From NCBI GenBank assembly GCA_947652605.1, contig OX393582.1:12362544-12426543 (forward strand): a stretch of 64,000 nt of DNA, written 5' to 3'. The translations under genes were made by a program, and so were the position numbers. Positions 32,441-44,429 of this stretch are shown here, piece by piece. This DNA is from Elmis aenea (lineage: Eukaryota > Arthropoda > Insecta > Coleoptera > Elmidae). The notes beneath the pieces were generated by a model that was not told the DNA's origin, did no database searches, and was given only the letters and a program-made list of their open reading frames with translations. Position 1 is the first letter of the stretch. Each line of letters starts with the position of its first letter.

Positions 32441-32734
32441 CTGCAAAAAATAAATAACTTTTGTGCCACGAAATGTTGATCACATTCGTTTGCGTTAGAA
32501 ACGAAGTAAATTTTCATTTTGTGTAAAAAAGTGGAGCAGAATTTGATATAAGCAACAATAAGCAAAAAAGTAATAAGAAAAAAATAACAATGGAAACAAA
32601 TCATGAAGACTGTAATACCAGCTGTTGTAGAATAAATGGAAACTTTAGAAAATTTGCCAGAGAACCCTCGACATAAATTTACATTATGCAAAATAAACGT
32701 CTTGACAGTTTGATGTTCTAAGTTCAAATGGTTG

Positions 32735-32782
32735 ACAGGGCCGGCCCTAGGGTAGTCGGTGTCCTGCTGCAACTTTTCAGAG
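32735..32782 (+). mobile_element. Isolated hAT-type end CAGGGCCGGCCCTAGGG
   Basis: CAGGGCCGGCCCTAGGG then TAGTCGGTGTCCTGC has the form of a hAT terminus of the ZMYM-associated type. It is followed after about 30 bp by the next element, and no partner end was found, so it is a fragment. Confidence 0.4.
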
Positions 32783-32790
32783 TATTAATA

Positions 32791-33731
32791 GAGTAAAGTG
32801 CCCTAATATGGAATACTTTTTTGTATTCGGCAATAATATTCACATTTATTCAACAAAATTTTGCAAAACAAATTATAAGGAATTTGTAATGAATAAGCAA
32901 CACATTACTCGAATTCTGGTACGATATTACGATAAATATTTCTTATATAGCTATTTTCTTTTAAATGTTACTACTATTCCATATTAAGCTCCCGGGGAAC
33001 CTAATATGGAATACCTACTAGGGGTTCTTAATATGGAATATAGAATTATATAGGAAATATACATTAAAATAAACAACTGCTCATAGATTAATCTTTTATT
33101 TCTTTCTGATTTGCATTATTACTTAAACCAAACCAAAACTCTGTTATTTATGTAAATTAAATTATAATTCAAGTGTCATTCGAACTAAATGTTGATGATT
33201 TATTTATTTTTTACAGGTAGGACAATAGAATTGTTTTTTTAGGTATTTTCCACATTTTTCGTCTGCCCATTTCTGACACTTTTGACACTGAAAAACCATA
33301 TTGCTGTACTTAGTGACCATAATCATATTCATTAAAAGGCACCTCTATATATTCCATATTAGGCATCAATGTGACATTTAAAAAATCGGTATATGTAAAA
33401 CATGAAATGGCCCCAATCAAAATTTTGGTCTGTTTAATTGAAATGTAAAGGCTCATGCAAAATAAACATGCAATAAAATATTTTATATCATTTATCCTAG
33501 CATATAATATTTTGCACTGAAAGATTTAGCCTAAAAACTCAGTAGCACGTCAAAAATATATTTGAATCTGTTATGTAATCTAGTGAATATTTTTTAACTA
33601 TTTTACATTGGGGAATGTGTGATCAATGTACAAATAGGTACATATACTTTTCAACAGATATAGCTTATTCATTGTCATAAAACTGATGTATTCCATAATA
33701 GGTAAATGTTCCATATTAGGGCACTTTACTC
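32791..33731 (-). mobile_element. pogo/Tigger-like element remnant, GAGTAAAGTGCCC ends
   Basis: The termini GAGTAAAGTGCCCTAATATG and CATATTAGGGCACTTTACTC are exact inverted repeats, with TATTAATA on both outer sides (32783-32790, 33732-33739). The flank can be read as an 8-bp duplication, or as TA inside a palindromic target, which the zinc-finger content favours. CCTAATATGGAATA recurs inside at 32999, 33030 (worn) and 33350, probably subterminal binding sites. The only coding relic is a zinc-finger tail on -. Confidence 0.72.
33204..33299 (-). pseudogene. C-terminal Cys-rich finger of a pogo-like transposase
   Basis: MVFQCQKCQKWADEKCGKYL then KKQFYCPTCKK and stop. The pattern C-x2-C...C...C-x2-C is the PHD-like finger often found at the end of insect pogo/Tigger transposases. 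The catalytic part is gone. Confidence 0.5.
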
Positions 33732-33739
33732 TATTAATA

Positions 33740-36700
33740 TCTTAATTTAAAAAAAGAAACATGTTGAGTAACCACTTTTAAATATAAAACTATTAAATAT
33801 GATATTATTAGAAACATTAGATTAAACCAGATCAAACTACTTCATAAATTTTTAACTGTTTCTCTATTTTTTTTACTAAATAGCCATTCATTTTTTAATA
33901 ATCAGTCAATATTATAATTTTAAACTTTTGTGCACAAGTTATTTTAAGTAACCTCCTTGTTGAAACTTTCAAAAACGGGTAAAAATGTTGAAGCCAGCCT
34001 CACTAATTCGTCCAATAAAATTATTATGGCTAAAACTCATCGAGATAATGTAATTTGATAAAAAAAGAACTGGAGCACTTAATTTCATTACCGACGATTT
34101 AATTATCCAGGGAACGAGTTTCATGCAGGACACGATGCTTCCTTATCGATTTTTGTGAGCATTAATATTTTGTTGTCAATATGTGATTAACTACATCACA
34201 CACGTTAATAAAGATACGGATTTTTGTTGCCAATGAATTATTAAAGTAGTTATCATAAATTATTTTCCAAATCGAATATCATCCTTAAGGAATTACTGTA
34301 AAGTAGTTCTTCTAACATCGCTGTTAGATAAAGCAACGTGTTTCGGCAGGACGAAAGTTTTTTGTTTTGCAAGGGTATGTTGCTGATGTAAGAAGTTTTC
34401 TCCAACGCCTTTAAGTTTGAAGTAAACAATACAATAAACGAATCGCTGTTTGCAAAACAACCTAAGTCCATTTTACCTAACTTTTGGGATTATTAAAAAA
34501 ACTGTTTAATTTATATTAGGGTTTAACAAAAAAATCTAACGACATATGTTTTTGAACATCTACTATGGTTTTATTAGAATTGGTCCATTTCAATTCTACA
34601 TTTTTTAAATCTCTTAATTATTCCAATTAATAATTAATGAACTTTGGTTGTTTGTTTAAGCAATCAATGGGATTTCAGTTATGGGAATCCCTTTATTTTA
34701 ATTTAATATATAATGTAAAACAACAAATTACGCAAATTATCCATTTTAAAAGTTAATGGTTGAATTTGTATGTATAAACGGTAAATAAATGAACAACTAG
34801 GTACACATTTTTATGAGCTATTAGTATCGTAATCAAAATAATGAATTTTGTGTTTGTGTTTTAGTTGGCCAGTTCAAATTTTTTTAATGTCTCTTTAGCA
34901 CCCCGAACAACCAATCACAGGGTAAAAATGAATTGGGAAGAAATGTTTCTTGAGTACCTAGTAAAGTTATTTTGTCGTTTTCGACATGTAAATGCAGCCT
35001 CACTTTTCTCTATTGTTCACCAACGGCATTTAATTTTCAATATTTAAAACTCGAATCTGCACGAAGTCAGAGCACATAAAGTAGAAGTTATATGTCAGAC
35101 ATAAACGTCAAAAATTGACATTAAAACACTTGTTAATAACCAGGTAGTCTGATATATATTTAGTTTTGTATGAACTGTTGAGTGTAAAAACAACTAAACT
35201 CCAGGACGGGTTGTTTTTGCACTCAACTCGTTCCCATTTAAACTTTTTTCCGTTCAAACTTTAACGAAGGTCTTCAGATTTGTTTTTTTTTTACAACCAA
35301 CTGATGAATTTACTCCTAAGGAAGACAAAAATATCAAAATCTCAAGTTGCATGAAAAATGGACTTAGTTGTTTTTGCAATCAGCGATTCAAAGACAGTTC
35401 TAAAATTTAAAAAAAAAACTAGCTAAATATGTAAAAATTGAAAATTTGCGACAAAAATATCGAAAACATAAACATAATTCTTTTGCCAAAAATTTGATGA
35501 CAGCACCGGGTAAAAATTGTTTTCAACTGTTATTTGGAGAAAAAAAATTATATACAAGGCAAAAAATAGCACAAAATTATGGCATTGATTTTAGTTTGAT
35601 TGAAGAATGAGGTATGGCCAAGGTGAAGGAACTATATTTTATCGAAAAAAAAAGACTTTTTTTTTTTTTAGGGTAAAGAACCAAATATTTTCGATGGTTT
35701 GTAAGCATAAAAGTCATCTCATTTATGTGTTAAAATTTTGGAAAATTTAGGAATAAACCCTGTACATATGTTTATATAAAAAAGAATTTGTTGTAACAGG
35801 TGAAATAAAGTTTATAAACAATTTTAATAGTTTAACTAAAGAACTGCTGTTCTAGATAGATGGATTCAAGAAATTTCTTTCTCTCATTTTTACCATTGAA
35901 TAAAAAATATGAGCTTTTAATATTATACTGCAGCGTTTGTCGGCGACGGAAATGATGACATAAAAGGCTTCTCATGGCCGCCGGTTTTGACAAGTCAAGA
36001 AGTCAAAAAATTTGGAGTTTCGTGTCCTACAATGGTTAGCTGCAAATCCTATAGTCTTCCTAAGTTAAAAAATATTAAAGATAAAAAGGTTACGTTTGTA
36101 TTATTCAATGCATATTACAAAATTTTAGATACTCCACTGAGAAACGCAAACTTGCAACATGCATCCGCCATATTGAGAAGCCTTTTTGGTCGCCTTAGGA
36201 TCGCTAAAATGCTCCTTCCTTAAACTTTTTATTCAATGATTTTTACCGGTCAATTAAGAGTTGTTCACAAAATTTTCTAAAAATAAACACATCATTTTGT
36301 CTTAAAACCTGATAGATAATATATCAAAAATTACTAGCAGATTCGTTATCAGCGCCACCAAATTTGTATAAAGCACTAACCAAATTAAAAATAATTAAAA
36401 GCATGTCAACCTGTGCCTTTTAAATCGAGTTAATTCATATTTAACAACGTTTAAATTTTACGGTTTCGATAATACAATCTGTGTTTATTTTCAAAATAAT
36501 TTATTTTAAAACATAATTGTTTAATTTATAGACTGACCTGTTAACAATACTTTAGGAAACTATTTTAAAGTGACGTACACAATAGCAAAAAAATTACTAT
36601 TATGGGAACGCAGACAGAGTAATAACAAACATTTTTCTTGCTTGATCAACCAATATTTATCGAGTGAGGGTTTAGTGTCCGTGTAGCTGAAAGATATGTC

Positions 36701-37150
36701 GTTATTGGTTTGCGCAAACTTCAGAAGTGTACGAGACTGCTTACTGAAGCTGATATAAGTTGTTTCAACACGGATATTGACAAAGTGCTTCAAGCTTTGT
36801 AGTACTTAAAAAGAAAATTGTCCCTTATCGATTATAGCTCGTCAGTGTAACATTACAAAATGGCTAACTAGTTAACAAGCAGCTTTGTACCGACAAATAC
36901 TTCAAAGTGCCTTTCCACACTGGAACAGATTAGAGCGTAGAATGTCTATAAGCACATAGGCAGATCAGATTTTAGTGTTTAAAACTTTTTGACGTAACTT
37001 TTAACCGCACAAACAAAAGGTAAAAATGATACGTTTAAGGTACTCGAATTCCTTCATTATTACATGAAACAGCAAACAGTTTAATATATGAGTTACGAGC
37101 GGTTCTCATTTATTTGTACAGTGCATTTCAAAATATACGCATTAAGTGAT
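33740..37150. other. Mostly unassigned DNA
   Basis: Minus-strand frames at 34253-34471 and 36560-36793 and + frames at 34865-35047 and 35987-36223 carry no recognisable domain. Segments near 35945-35985 and 36165-36215 share AAAAGGCTTCTCA and GGCGAC blocks in opposite orientation and may be ends of a small element of about 280 bp. Confidence 0.35.
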
Positions 37151-37159
37151 TATTTTATT

Positions 37160-37720
37160 TTATTTGGTTATGTCCCTCAACCGTCAGGTGTAGGACTATT
37201 GAGTCGTGTTGTGCTAGCTTTTTTATCTTTTCCCATTTGATTTTTCTATCCGTTGCCACTTTTTTAACTTCGTCTTGCCAGCTTTTCTGTCTACCTTATT
37301 TGTTTTTTACCTGTGGCCTTGCTTTATAGGCTTTTCTGGTTCATTCTATAAAAGTGTCTCAACCATCCCAACTGTGTTTCTTGTATTTTTGTTTTAACTG
37401 ATTTTATTTTTAATTGTTCTCTATCTGTTTCATTTCTAAGTTAATCTTTTTTGTTGATTCCTTGGATTTTTATTAGAAAATCTCATTACAGCTGCATTCA
37501 CACGGCTACTATTTTGGATTTGTAGGTAAGTGTCCACGTTTCACTTCCGTATCAAAGTGCTGGAGTTACTACCTTTTTTACTACTTCCACTTTTGTTCAT
37601 TTTGGGACTTCTCTGTTTCCAAAAAATTATGGTGTTAAACTATTAAATATTCTTCCCAGATTTCCTGTTCTTTCGCTTACTTCCCTGTTCATCCCTCTAT
37701 TATTCGCGATGATCACTCCT
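37160..37720 (-). pseudogene. LINE C-terminal remnant
   Basis: On -, with frame changes: TKVEVVKKVVTPALI, SRVNAAVMRFSNKNPRNQQK, KNTRNTVGMVETLL (worn L.W.GH region), then KTNKVDRKAGKTKLKKWQRI. The order matches the post-catalytic region of a LINE protein: K..L.Y...TP.L.YG.E.W, then AEMRFLR, then L.WLGH. It resembles the 3480-3930 remnant in extent, with both keeping only the tail end. Confidence 0.65.
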
Positions 37721-38254
37721 AAATTAAGTAATAATAAATATTAAAAAACATATCTTAAAAGTGTAAATTATGTTATATCATTTATGGAGAAGTTTTGTTT
37801 TTTTTATCCAAGAGCTAAGCTTTAGAAAAGAAATCCGTTTTTTAAGATGACAAAGTGTGTTTAAATTTTCAAATATATTGCTATTTTACAAAGTTTTCTT
37901 ATTATTTCTGTATTTTCTAAAACTTTTTATGACTTTGTTACTATTTATGTCCAGGGTACACTCTCAACCTTAATTCTTTTTGAACAAAGAATATGTTGCA
38001 ATAATAACAGTAACCAAAGTTGATCCAATTTTTATCTTAAATTGATTTTTCAGTGTAGATGAAAAATCATTCGGTATCAAAATTTGTTACTTTGACGTTT
38101 AATTTATAAATAAAATTCGTTTATTTGTGCATATAGGTACATTTACACTGCGAGAAATAAAAACTATTTATATTTAACTTTTACTTATAGGTACTTTTTA
38201 CTCTACACACGTGACTGTCTTTTGGCTTATTTGTTATAGATAGAGCAAAATTTT

Positions 38255-38690
38255 GGTGAAAGTTTCCTTCACCTGTAAAATTTGTTTTTTTAACAAATCA
38301 CTAATCTTAAATCTTCTAGATACTACCAATAAGAGCATTATTACACGGTAATAGTTTTACATTCCCCTGTCAGATGTTGATCCTTCTGTGAAATTTGAGT
38401 TTTCGACCAATAACAAACTCGAATTTTCTAGAAACGATCAATAAACGTAATCATACACTGATAATTTACTTTCCGCAATTAACAGATTTTCATGCGTTTA
38501 TTGGTCGTTTCTGAGAAATCTGAGTTTGTGATTTGTCGAAAATATTAATTTGGAAAGGGAATTAAATATTTTGGTCTTGATAATTTTTTGACGAATTTCG
38601 GCGACCAGTAGCGTTACTTTAATATAGATTAAACCACAGCCCTAACGCACCACTCTGACAGTACTTGTAAAATTTGACATAACATATTTA
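38255..38690. repeat. Left arm of a long inverted repeat pair
   Basis: This matches 43990-44420 in reverse: CCTTCACCTG, GCATTATTACACGGTAA, TTTATTGGTCGTTTCT, AATTTTTTGACGAATTTCGG, then CGACC and GTAGCGTTACTTTAATATAG. Two inverted copies 5.3 kb apart are either arms of one large foldback or independent insertions. Confidence 0.75.
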
Positions 38691-39107
38691 ATTTGACAGG
38701 TAGGTTAGGTGAAGGAAAGTTTCTGACTAAATATAACTCGTGCATTGCAAATAATCTACAATTTTTGACAAATCTTTACTCGTGCAAGTTGAATGAGAAA
38801 AAATCACTTGTGTTTTTTTCAGCTCAACTTGCATTTGGGCATATTTACCAAAAATTATCGATAATTTTCAATGCATTAGTTATATTAGTACTGATAACTG
38901 CACTCATATGTTAAATTCTCCATAATGACGTCACGTGTTGTCGTTATGACAGCGGATAAAAAGGTACCTAACTAAATATCCACTTGCATTTTTGCATGTA
39001 ACTTTTGTTACCATGCAACCGACTTATGACCAATACAAACATTAAAATTTTGACGTTTTGTCAGTTATTATTTGAAGGTTATAATTTATTCGTGCAGCTA
39101 TCGTACC

Positions 39108-39331
39108 GAATTACACTCAAGCTTTTTTTATATCCTGGACAAACTTGCTTTTACTAAACTCAAGTTCGGTTGCAAGGCAAATCTTGACTCTACAACTGTC
39201 AAAGATAAAACAACTCGTCCTACGGACTCGTTGTTTTATCAGACAGTTTTGTCTCGTCGATTTTCCTAGCAACCAAACTTTCGTAGCAACGCAACTTTGT
39301 CCGGCTATAAAAAAAGCGCTAGTGTAATTAC
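39108..39331. mobile_element. Hairpin MITE with CTCGTCC centre
   Basis: The outer halves GAATTACACTCAAGCTTTTT and, inverted, GTAATTACACTAGCGCTTTT match, as do TGGACAAACTTGC and CGGACAAAGTTGC. The centre is GATAAAACAACTCGTCC, TAC, GGACTCGTTGTTTTATC. Arms are about 100 bp each and moderately diverged. The open frames on both strands are shadows of it. Confidence 0.7.
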
Positions 39332-39334
39332 CCC

Positions 39335-40455
39335 CGATAATTTTGTGATGGTACGGTTGTAATCGCAGCGCCATGCGGGTTAAATTTAATTTGTTAGATT
39401 TGTACACATTACCATATTTTATTATTTTATTTACGACTCACAATTCTCTCCAGTGGTCATTGCACAATATTTTAAATTATAAACATGCCTTCAATAAGTG
39501 AAACAGAGTAAAATAGCAATACAACAACACTACATTAATCACCTTTATTGAACAAAGGCACCCACATATGTATCTGCCCGATTAACCAGAAAGCTAGAAA
39601 AATGTTCAAACGCGAAGGGGATATAATGTCATACCATCTAACCCGGATGCTTCCTATTTATCGTGCCTTATCTAAAACACAGGTCTCAAGAGCTGTTTGT
39701 CAACGACACTATGTAAAAACCTAAAAATAAATCATTTGTTAATAGACCTATTTCAAACACTCATGTCCTCACTTGAAATAAAATATGTATAGGATTATTT
39801 ACAACAATTACTTATTTTAACAAATCCAAAATCATTTCCAAATTTGTACATTTCACATACTAGTTTTGTCTTTTATTGTCTGGTCTGGGTACATTTTGCA
39901 TGGCTAACTAAAATCAAATAATATCACGATAAAGTGTAGCATCAATAATTGATTGGGATTGTTGGTAGAAATATGTTTGAACTTATTTTAATGTTTTGTT
40001 GGCCATACCTACCTAGCTCTATGTGCATTTATTTTCGAGATTCAATATATGCTTAAATATTTTAAGGGGGGCTTAAGTCAGTTATCAAATATATTTTTTT
40101 AGAATTGTTGGGGCTACGTCACAAACTCAGCCATGGCAGAAAGTGTTGAAGAATAATATATAGGACGCAGGCATTGCCTATGTATGTTGGTGATTTATGT
40201 AAATTATCAATTGCATAGAAACGAATTTCTTTGTTGCACATCATGTTAAAACCTTCAGAATTTATGGTCAGGCATATATCAAGGTAGATGCGACAATTGT
40301 GGTAGCGTTACTGAAATCAATCTTGAGAATTTTATCATTCGTTTTGTTATTCATTGGTTACAGTTGGAGATTATTTATTGGACGCCACTATTTTTCTGCA
40401 AAAGCAATGTAGCAATGTAAGACAGTTCTTATAACATTGGTTACATTTTATATAA
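39335..40455. other. Unassigned DNA
   Basis: An acceptor-like TTTTTTTAG at 40104 precedes a 17-codon frame ending at TAA (NCWGYVTNSAMAESVEE). This is too short to call. Nothing else recognised. Confidence 0.35.
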
Positions 40456-40460
40456 ACATA

Positions 40461-40990
40461 CAGGGTGATTGATAGAGTCCGTGCATAAGAAATTTATGAA
40501 GAATGAAAAAGGACTTTTGGTTATGACCATAATGGCGTATGATCTGTTTCATCAAAATATTTTCCACATGGCGACATTTCCGGTAATACCGGAAGTTTTT
40601 AAATTTACTTCTGCATCACTCTCTATTAGCATTTCCTATACATATCTTCAATAATTTTCGAGTTATTAAGAATTTTTGATAAAGTTAAGAGAAAATTATA
40701 ACATTTTTAAATAGCAAGCCTTAGAAAGTACTGCAAATTGCTAATATTAATAACTTTTTGCCTGTTGTGATCATAAAAACGAAAAATCAAGAGAATTCAA
40801 AGAATGTTTTAAACTTAAGTTGAAGTAAAGTTACAGACAGGGATTAGCTGGACATAAACGGCTAATGCTTAAATATTTCAGTGCAACATTATGTAACTCC
40901 ACAAACACACTGCGCCCGACGAGGAGTTAATAGCTAAAATTAATGAAGTATTTGATTTATTAAATAATTCAGTTACTAACATAAACGTTT
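40461..40990 (+). repeat. Foldback-family copy, CAGGGTGATTGAT start
   Basis: TACAGGGTGATTGATAGAG starts it. It shares TTTCCTATACATATCTTCAA and TAATTTTCGAGTTATTAAGA with 59353-60390, and AGCTGGACATAAACGGCTAA with 45575-45780. Only one arm is present. Confidence 0.65.
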
Positions 40991-41532
40991 CCATTTGTTT
41001 TATAATCGCTTTTTTTCACAAAAAAAAAACTGTAACTGATTTAGGAATGAGAATCTTGGAACTGGTTTTGTACTTAGACTAGACGCATGCACCAGCTTCC
41101 AAAAATATATGAGTAAATCTTAACAAATTTTATTTATATTGTAAAACTTAACTTTTACATAGTTGTTTTAATTTTTTTTTTAAATTTACGAGGCGAAAAC
41201 CCTTACCATACGATACTATCCTTAATAATGCTAGACGGGTAGTCAAATTCTCAAAACATTTAATAAAATAGCTTTCGTTTGAAATCTCTCTGACATTTTG
41301 ATAAAAATGAGCAGCCAGTTAGTCCTTAAATTTTCATTGTTACCAAACAAAAGATATACATTAACCGACACAAAACTCCAGCTCAAAACTGTGTAAATGA
41401 ATGGTACCTGGAGCTAGCAACAATACGATCAATGTATATTTAGGAATGTTTCTGATTGTTTTGTCAAATTGCAGCTTTTACGACATTCCCAAAGCAAACA
41501 ATGGCTAATATGCACCTTACTTTTATCTGTTT

Positions 41533-42943
41533 TATAGGGTATCTCGTTTACCGTAATAGCAAAAATCTGATATCGGTCTCTTGGGCTATTTCTTGAGAAA
41601 AGAACGCCTATCTAATCAGATGTTTCATAACGCTTTTCATTTTGGCACTACAGACGAAAATTGATATTTCATAATTTTTGAAAATTTACTACAACTTCTT
41701 TATTTATTAAAAGGGAACAAAATATTATAAAGGTTTTTTATACAGATTTTTATGCTTAATTTAAAAACAAAATTTAAACTTTTTAGCGACCTTGACTTTT
41801 GAGATATGAAACTTTTATTTTTTTAAGTGAAAACCCTATTTGGCCATGACTTTATATGTGAGAATTTTCTTAGCTTTTTAAAATAATATAGTTTTAATTA
41901 TTTTTTTGCAAAAAAACACCGAGATATGGCTAACTTTGTAAAGATTTCCTTATCAATGTCTGCCATGATTTTGTGAACAAGTAATGTTTGCAAATATTAA
42001 ACAACTAAACGTCATTTCCAAGCAAATTCTGCAGCAGCCGCCACATTTTTATCACTTAAAATGTTAACTTTTAACATATTAAACTTTTAAAAGTGTTTAA
42101 ATTAAGTCATGATCCCAATACCATAATAAACAGTTATAAAATACAAAATAATACACTGACTTGCTTAAAAGTTAAAAAATTTACTTGGATATGACTTTTA
42201 GTTGTTTAATAATTGCAAACAACACTTGTATATGAAATCATGGCAAACTTTCATGAGAAAATTTTTACAAAATTAGCTACATCTCGTTATTTTTGCAACA
42301 AACATATACATAATACTATATTATTTTAAAAAGCTAAAAAAAAATTCTCTCATATCAAGTCATGTACAAATAGGGTTTTCATTTAAGAAAATAAAAGTTT
42401 AATACAATCTTGGTTTCCGGGTTTGGAACCGCGTCTTCTATATTTAGAAGTAGTTGACGTTTCGACCATTGTGTCTTGGTCTTTTTCAAAACGACAGTCG
42501 TTTTGAAAAAGACCAAGACACAATGGTCGAAACGTCAACTACTTCTAAATATAGAAGACGCGGTTCCAAACCCGCAAACCAAGATTGTATTATGGATAAC
42601 GGCCGCGAAAGCCTCAAGAATAAAATAAAAGTTTGTTTCATATCTCAAAAGTAAAGGTTGCTAAAAAGTTTTAATTTTGTTTTTAAATTAAGCAAAAAAA
42701 TCTGTTTAGAAAACCTCTATAACATTTTGTTCTATTTTAATAAATATTAAGACGTTATAGTAAATTTTCAATAATGATGAAATTTCATTTTTCGTCTTTA
42801 GTGCCAAAATTATAAGCGATATGAGAAATAAGATAGGCGTTTTTTTTCTCAAAAAATAGCCCAAGAGACCGATATGAGATTTTCGCTAACTATTACGGTA
42901 AACGAGATACCCTGTAAAACATTTGAATTTGGTGCACCCTCTA
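41533..42943. mobile_element. Foldback element, second copy of the 21725 family
   Basis: Left GGTATCTCGTTTACCGTAAT and right ATTACGGTAAACGAGATACC are inverted, and the arms continue through AAAATCTGATATCGGTCTC, GCGTTTT-like and GACTTTTGAGATATGAAAC blocks. The right end keeps an outer TGGTGCACCCT; the left has lost it. A 221-bp hairpin insertion sits in the right arm at 42401-42621. Confidence 0.82.
42401..42621. mobile_element. Hairpin insertion with 95-bp arms, possibly Penelope-like
   Basis: The arms 42401-42495 and 42497-42591 are inverted copies with a single-base loop and one visible mismatch. A 30-bp tail with GGATAACGGCCGCGAAAG follows. The insertion is flanked by an exact 13-bp direct repeat AAAATAAAAGTTT (42388-42400, 42622-42634), and removing insert plus one repeat restores the foldback arm. 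A 13-bp duplication fits target-primed insertion. GGTCGAAACGTC preceded by GACC recalls the hammerhead-like ends of Penelope elements, but the CUGANGA box is degenerate. The 66-codon frame here is a shadow. Confidence 0.8.
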
Positions 42944-42944
42944 C

Positions 42945-43690
42945 ATTGCCATTAATTGCATAAAGCAAACGTGTTTTGAGTTGGGTCGCAGTTATAATAA
43001 ACAAATCTTTCAATAATACATTTCTTCACGAAAATATCTAATAACGAACGTTGCACGCCCCAAATATAGACAATAATATTTAAAGGTTAGTTTTTTTACC
43101 CAATTCATACTCTCCATAACTGATCCATTTAAAGCATCACCCGTTTTGGTATGTGATATGACAAAGTGTGTTCCATGTTGTTCATTTACAAAGTCCAATA
43201 AATTGTTGTGCAGTTTAAGAATTGTTGAAAGGTTCAATGCCTTTCTTTATCGTGGCCAGCTCCACACCACACACTATACGAGTTGATTTAATGGAAACCC
43301 AGGATTGTACGTCGGAAATAGAGAGTGATTACGGTTTCCGAAAAAGCTAGAGTCGGATAATTTCAAAGCTCATTTGAAGCATTTATTTAGTTCGTTTTAG
43401 TAACTCCAACAAATGCTGTGTAAAAACTGACGTTAATGGGCCATAAAACGTTCAAGTTGAATTCAAAAGAGCATTTTATTGCACTGCACGTGTACACCGC
43501 TTGCACTATTTTAATAAATAGTTTTGGAAGTAGGTACGTGGATATTTTTTGTTCAAATATTTATACAAAACCACTTTTTTTTTTAAATGTACGTGTACCG
43601 ATTAAAAATAGCTACAGCCCAGCTCTACTTTAATATTAAATTTATTTTATAACGTTATTTAATTATTCCTGAAGCAAACATTAAAGATCT
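42945..43690. other. Unassigned DNA
   Basis: No supported gene. Short frames at 43010-43237 (-) and 43436-43633 (+) lack domains. Confidence 0.4.
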
Positions 43691-43699
43691 GGCGAAGAA

Positions 43700-43780
43700 A
43701 ATGCATATGGATGTGAGTGCAAATTATAAATGAGCACAGTTTTGCAGATGACTTGGTAGTTGTAGCTTAGGTCAATGAAA
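43700..43780 (+). pseudogene. Small LINE reverse transcriptase relic
   Basis: SFADDLVVVA at about 43738-43767 has the form of the catalytic FADD strand of LINE reverse transcriptases, followed by a stop. Nothing else of the gene is clear. Confidence 0.4.
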
Positions 43781-43989
43781 ACCTTGGTTTAACCCTGCCT
43801 TGGTCGCGTTACCCACGGAGGCATCGTTGGTCGCACTCGCAAGGTATCCCAGAGATACGTTAATTGTTCTGTACCATCTACTTCTATTTTGTGCATAACA
43901 AACCAATATAAATAAGTAAAGAATAATGCGTCTGGATGATTGTTCTTTACTTAGAAATGTATAATATAGTTACATAGAATATATTTTAA

Positions 43990-44420
43990 AAACAGGGTGT
44001 TATGTCAAATTTTATAAGTACTGTCTGAGTGGTGCGTCAGGGGTGTGGTTTAATCTATATTAAAGTAACGCTACCGGTCGCCGAAATTCGTCAAAAAATT
44101 ATCAAGACCAAAATATTTAATTCCCTCTCCAAATTTATATTTTCGACAAATCACATACTCAGATTTCTTACATACGACCAATAAACGCATGAAAATCTGT
44201 TAATTGCGAAAAGGATATTATCAGTGTATGATTATGTTTATTGGTCGTTTCTAGGAAATCTGTGTTTGTTATTGGTCGAAAAGGCGAATTTGACAAGAGG
44301 ATCAACATTTGACAGGGGAATGTAAAGCTGTTACCGTGTAATAATGCTCTTATAGGTAGTGTCTAGAAGAAGGTTAGTGATTGGTTGAAAACGCAAATTT
44401 GACAGGTGAAGGAAATTTTC
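43990..44420. repeat. Right arm of the long inverted repeat pair
   Basis: Reverse complement of 38255-38690, reading CTGAGTGGTGCGTCAGGG, then GGTTTAATCTATATTAAAGT, GAAATTCGTCAAAAAATTAT and ending GACAGGTGAAGG. Overall identity by eye is high but not perfect. Confidence 0.75.
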
Positions 44421-44429
44421 ATTGTAAGT

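Noticed and set aside
40105..40158. 17-codon frame after TTTTTTTAG
   Set aside because: Too short and without a nearby standard poly(A) signal to support an exon.
42454..42654. 66-codon frame MTFRPLCLG onward
   Set aside because: Lies wholly across the hairpin insertion; the reading frame is a by-product of the palindrome.
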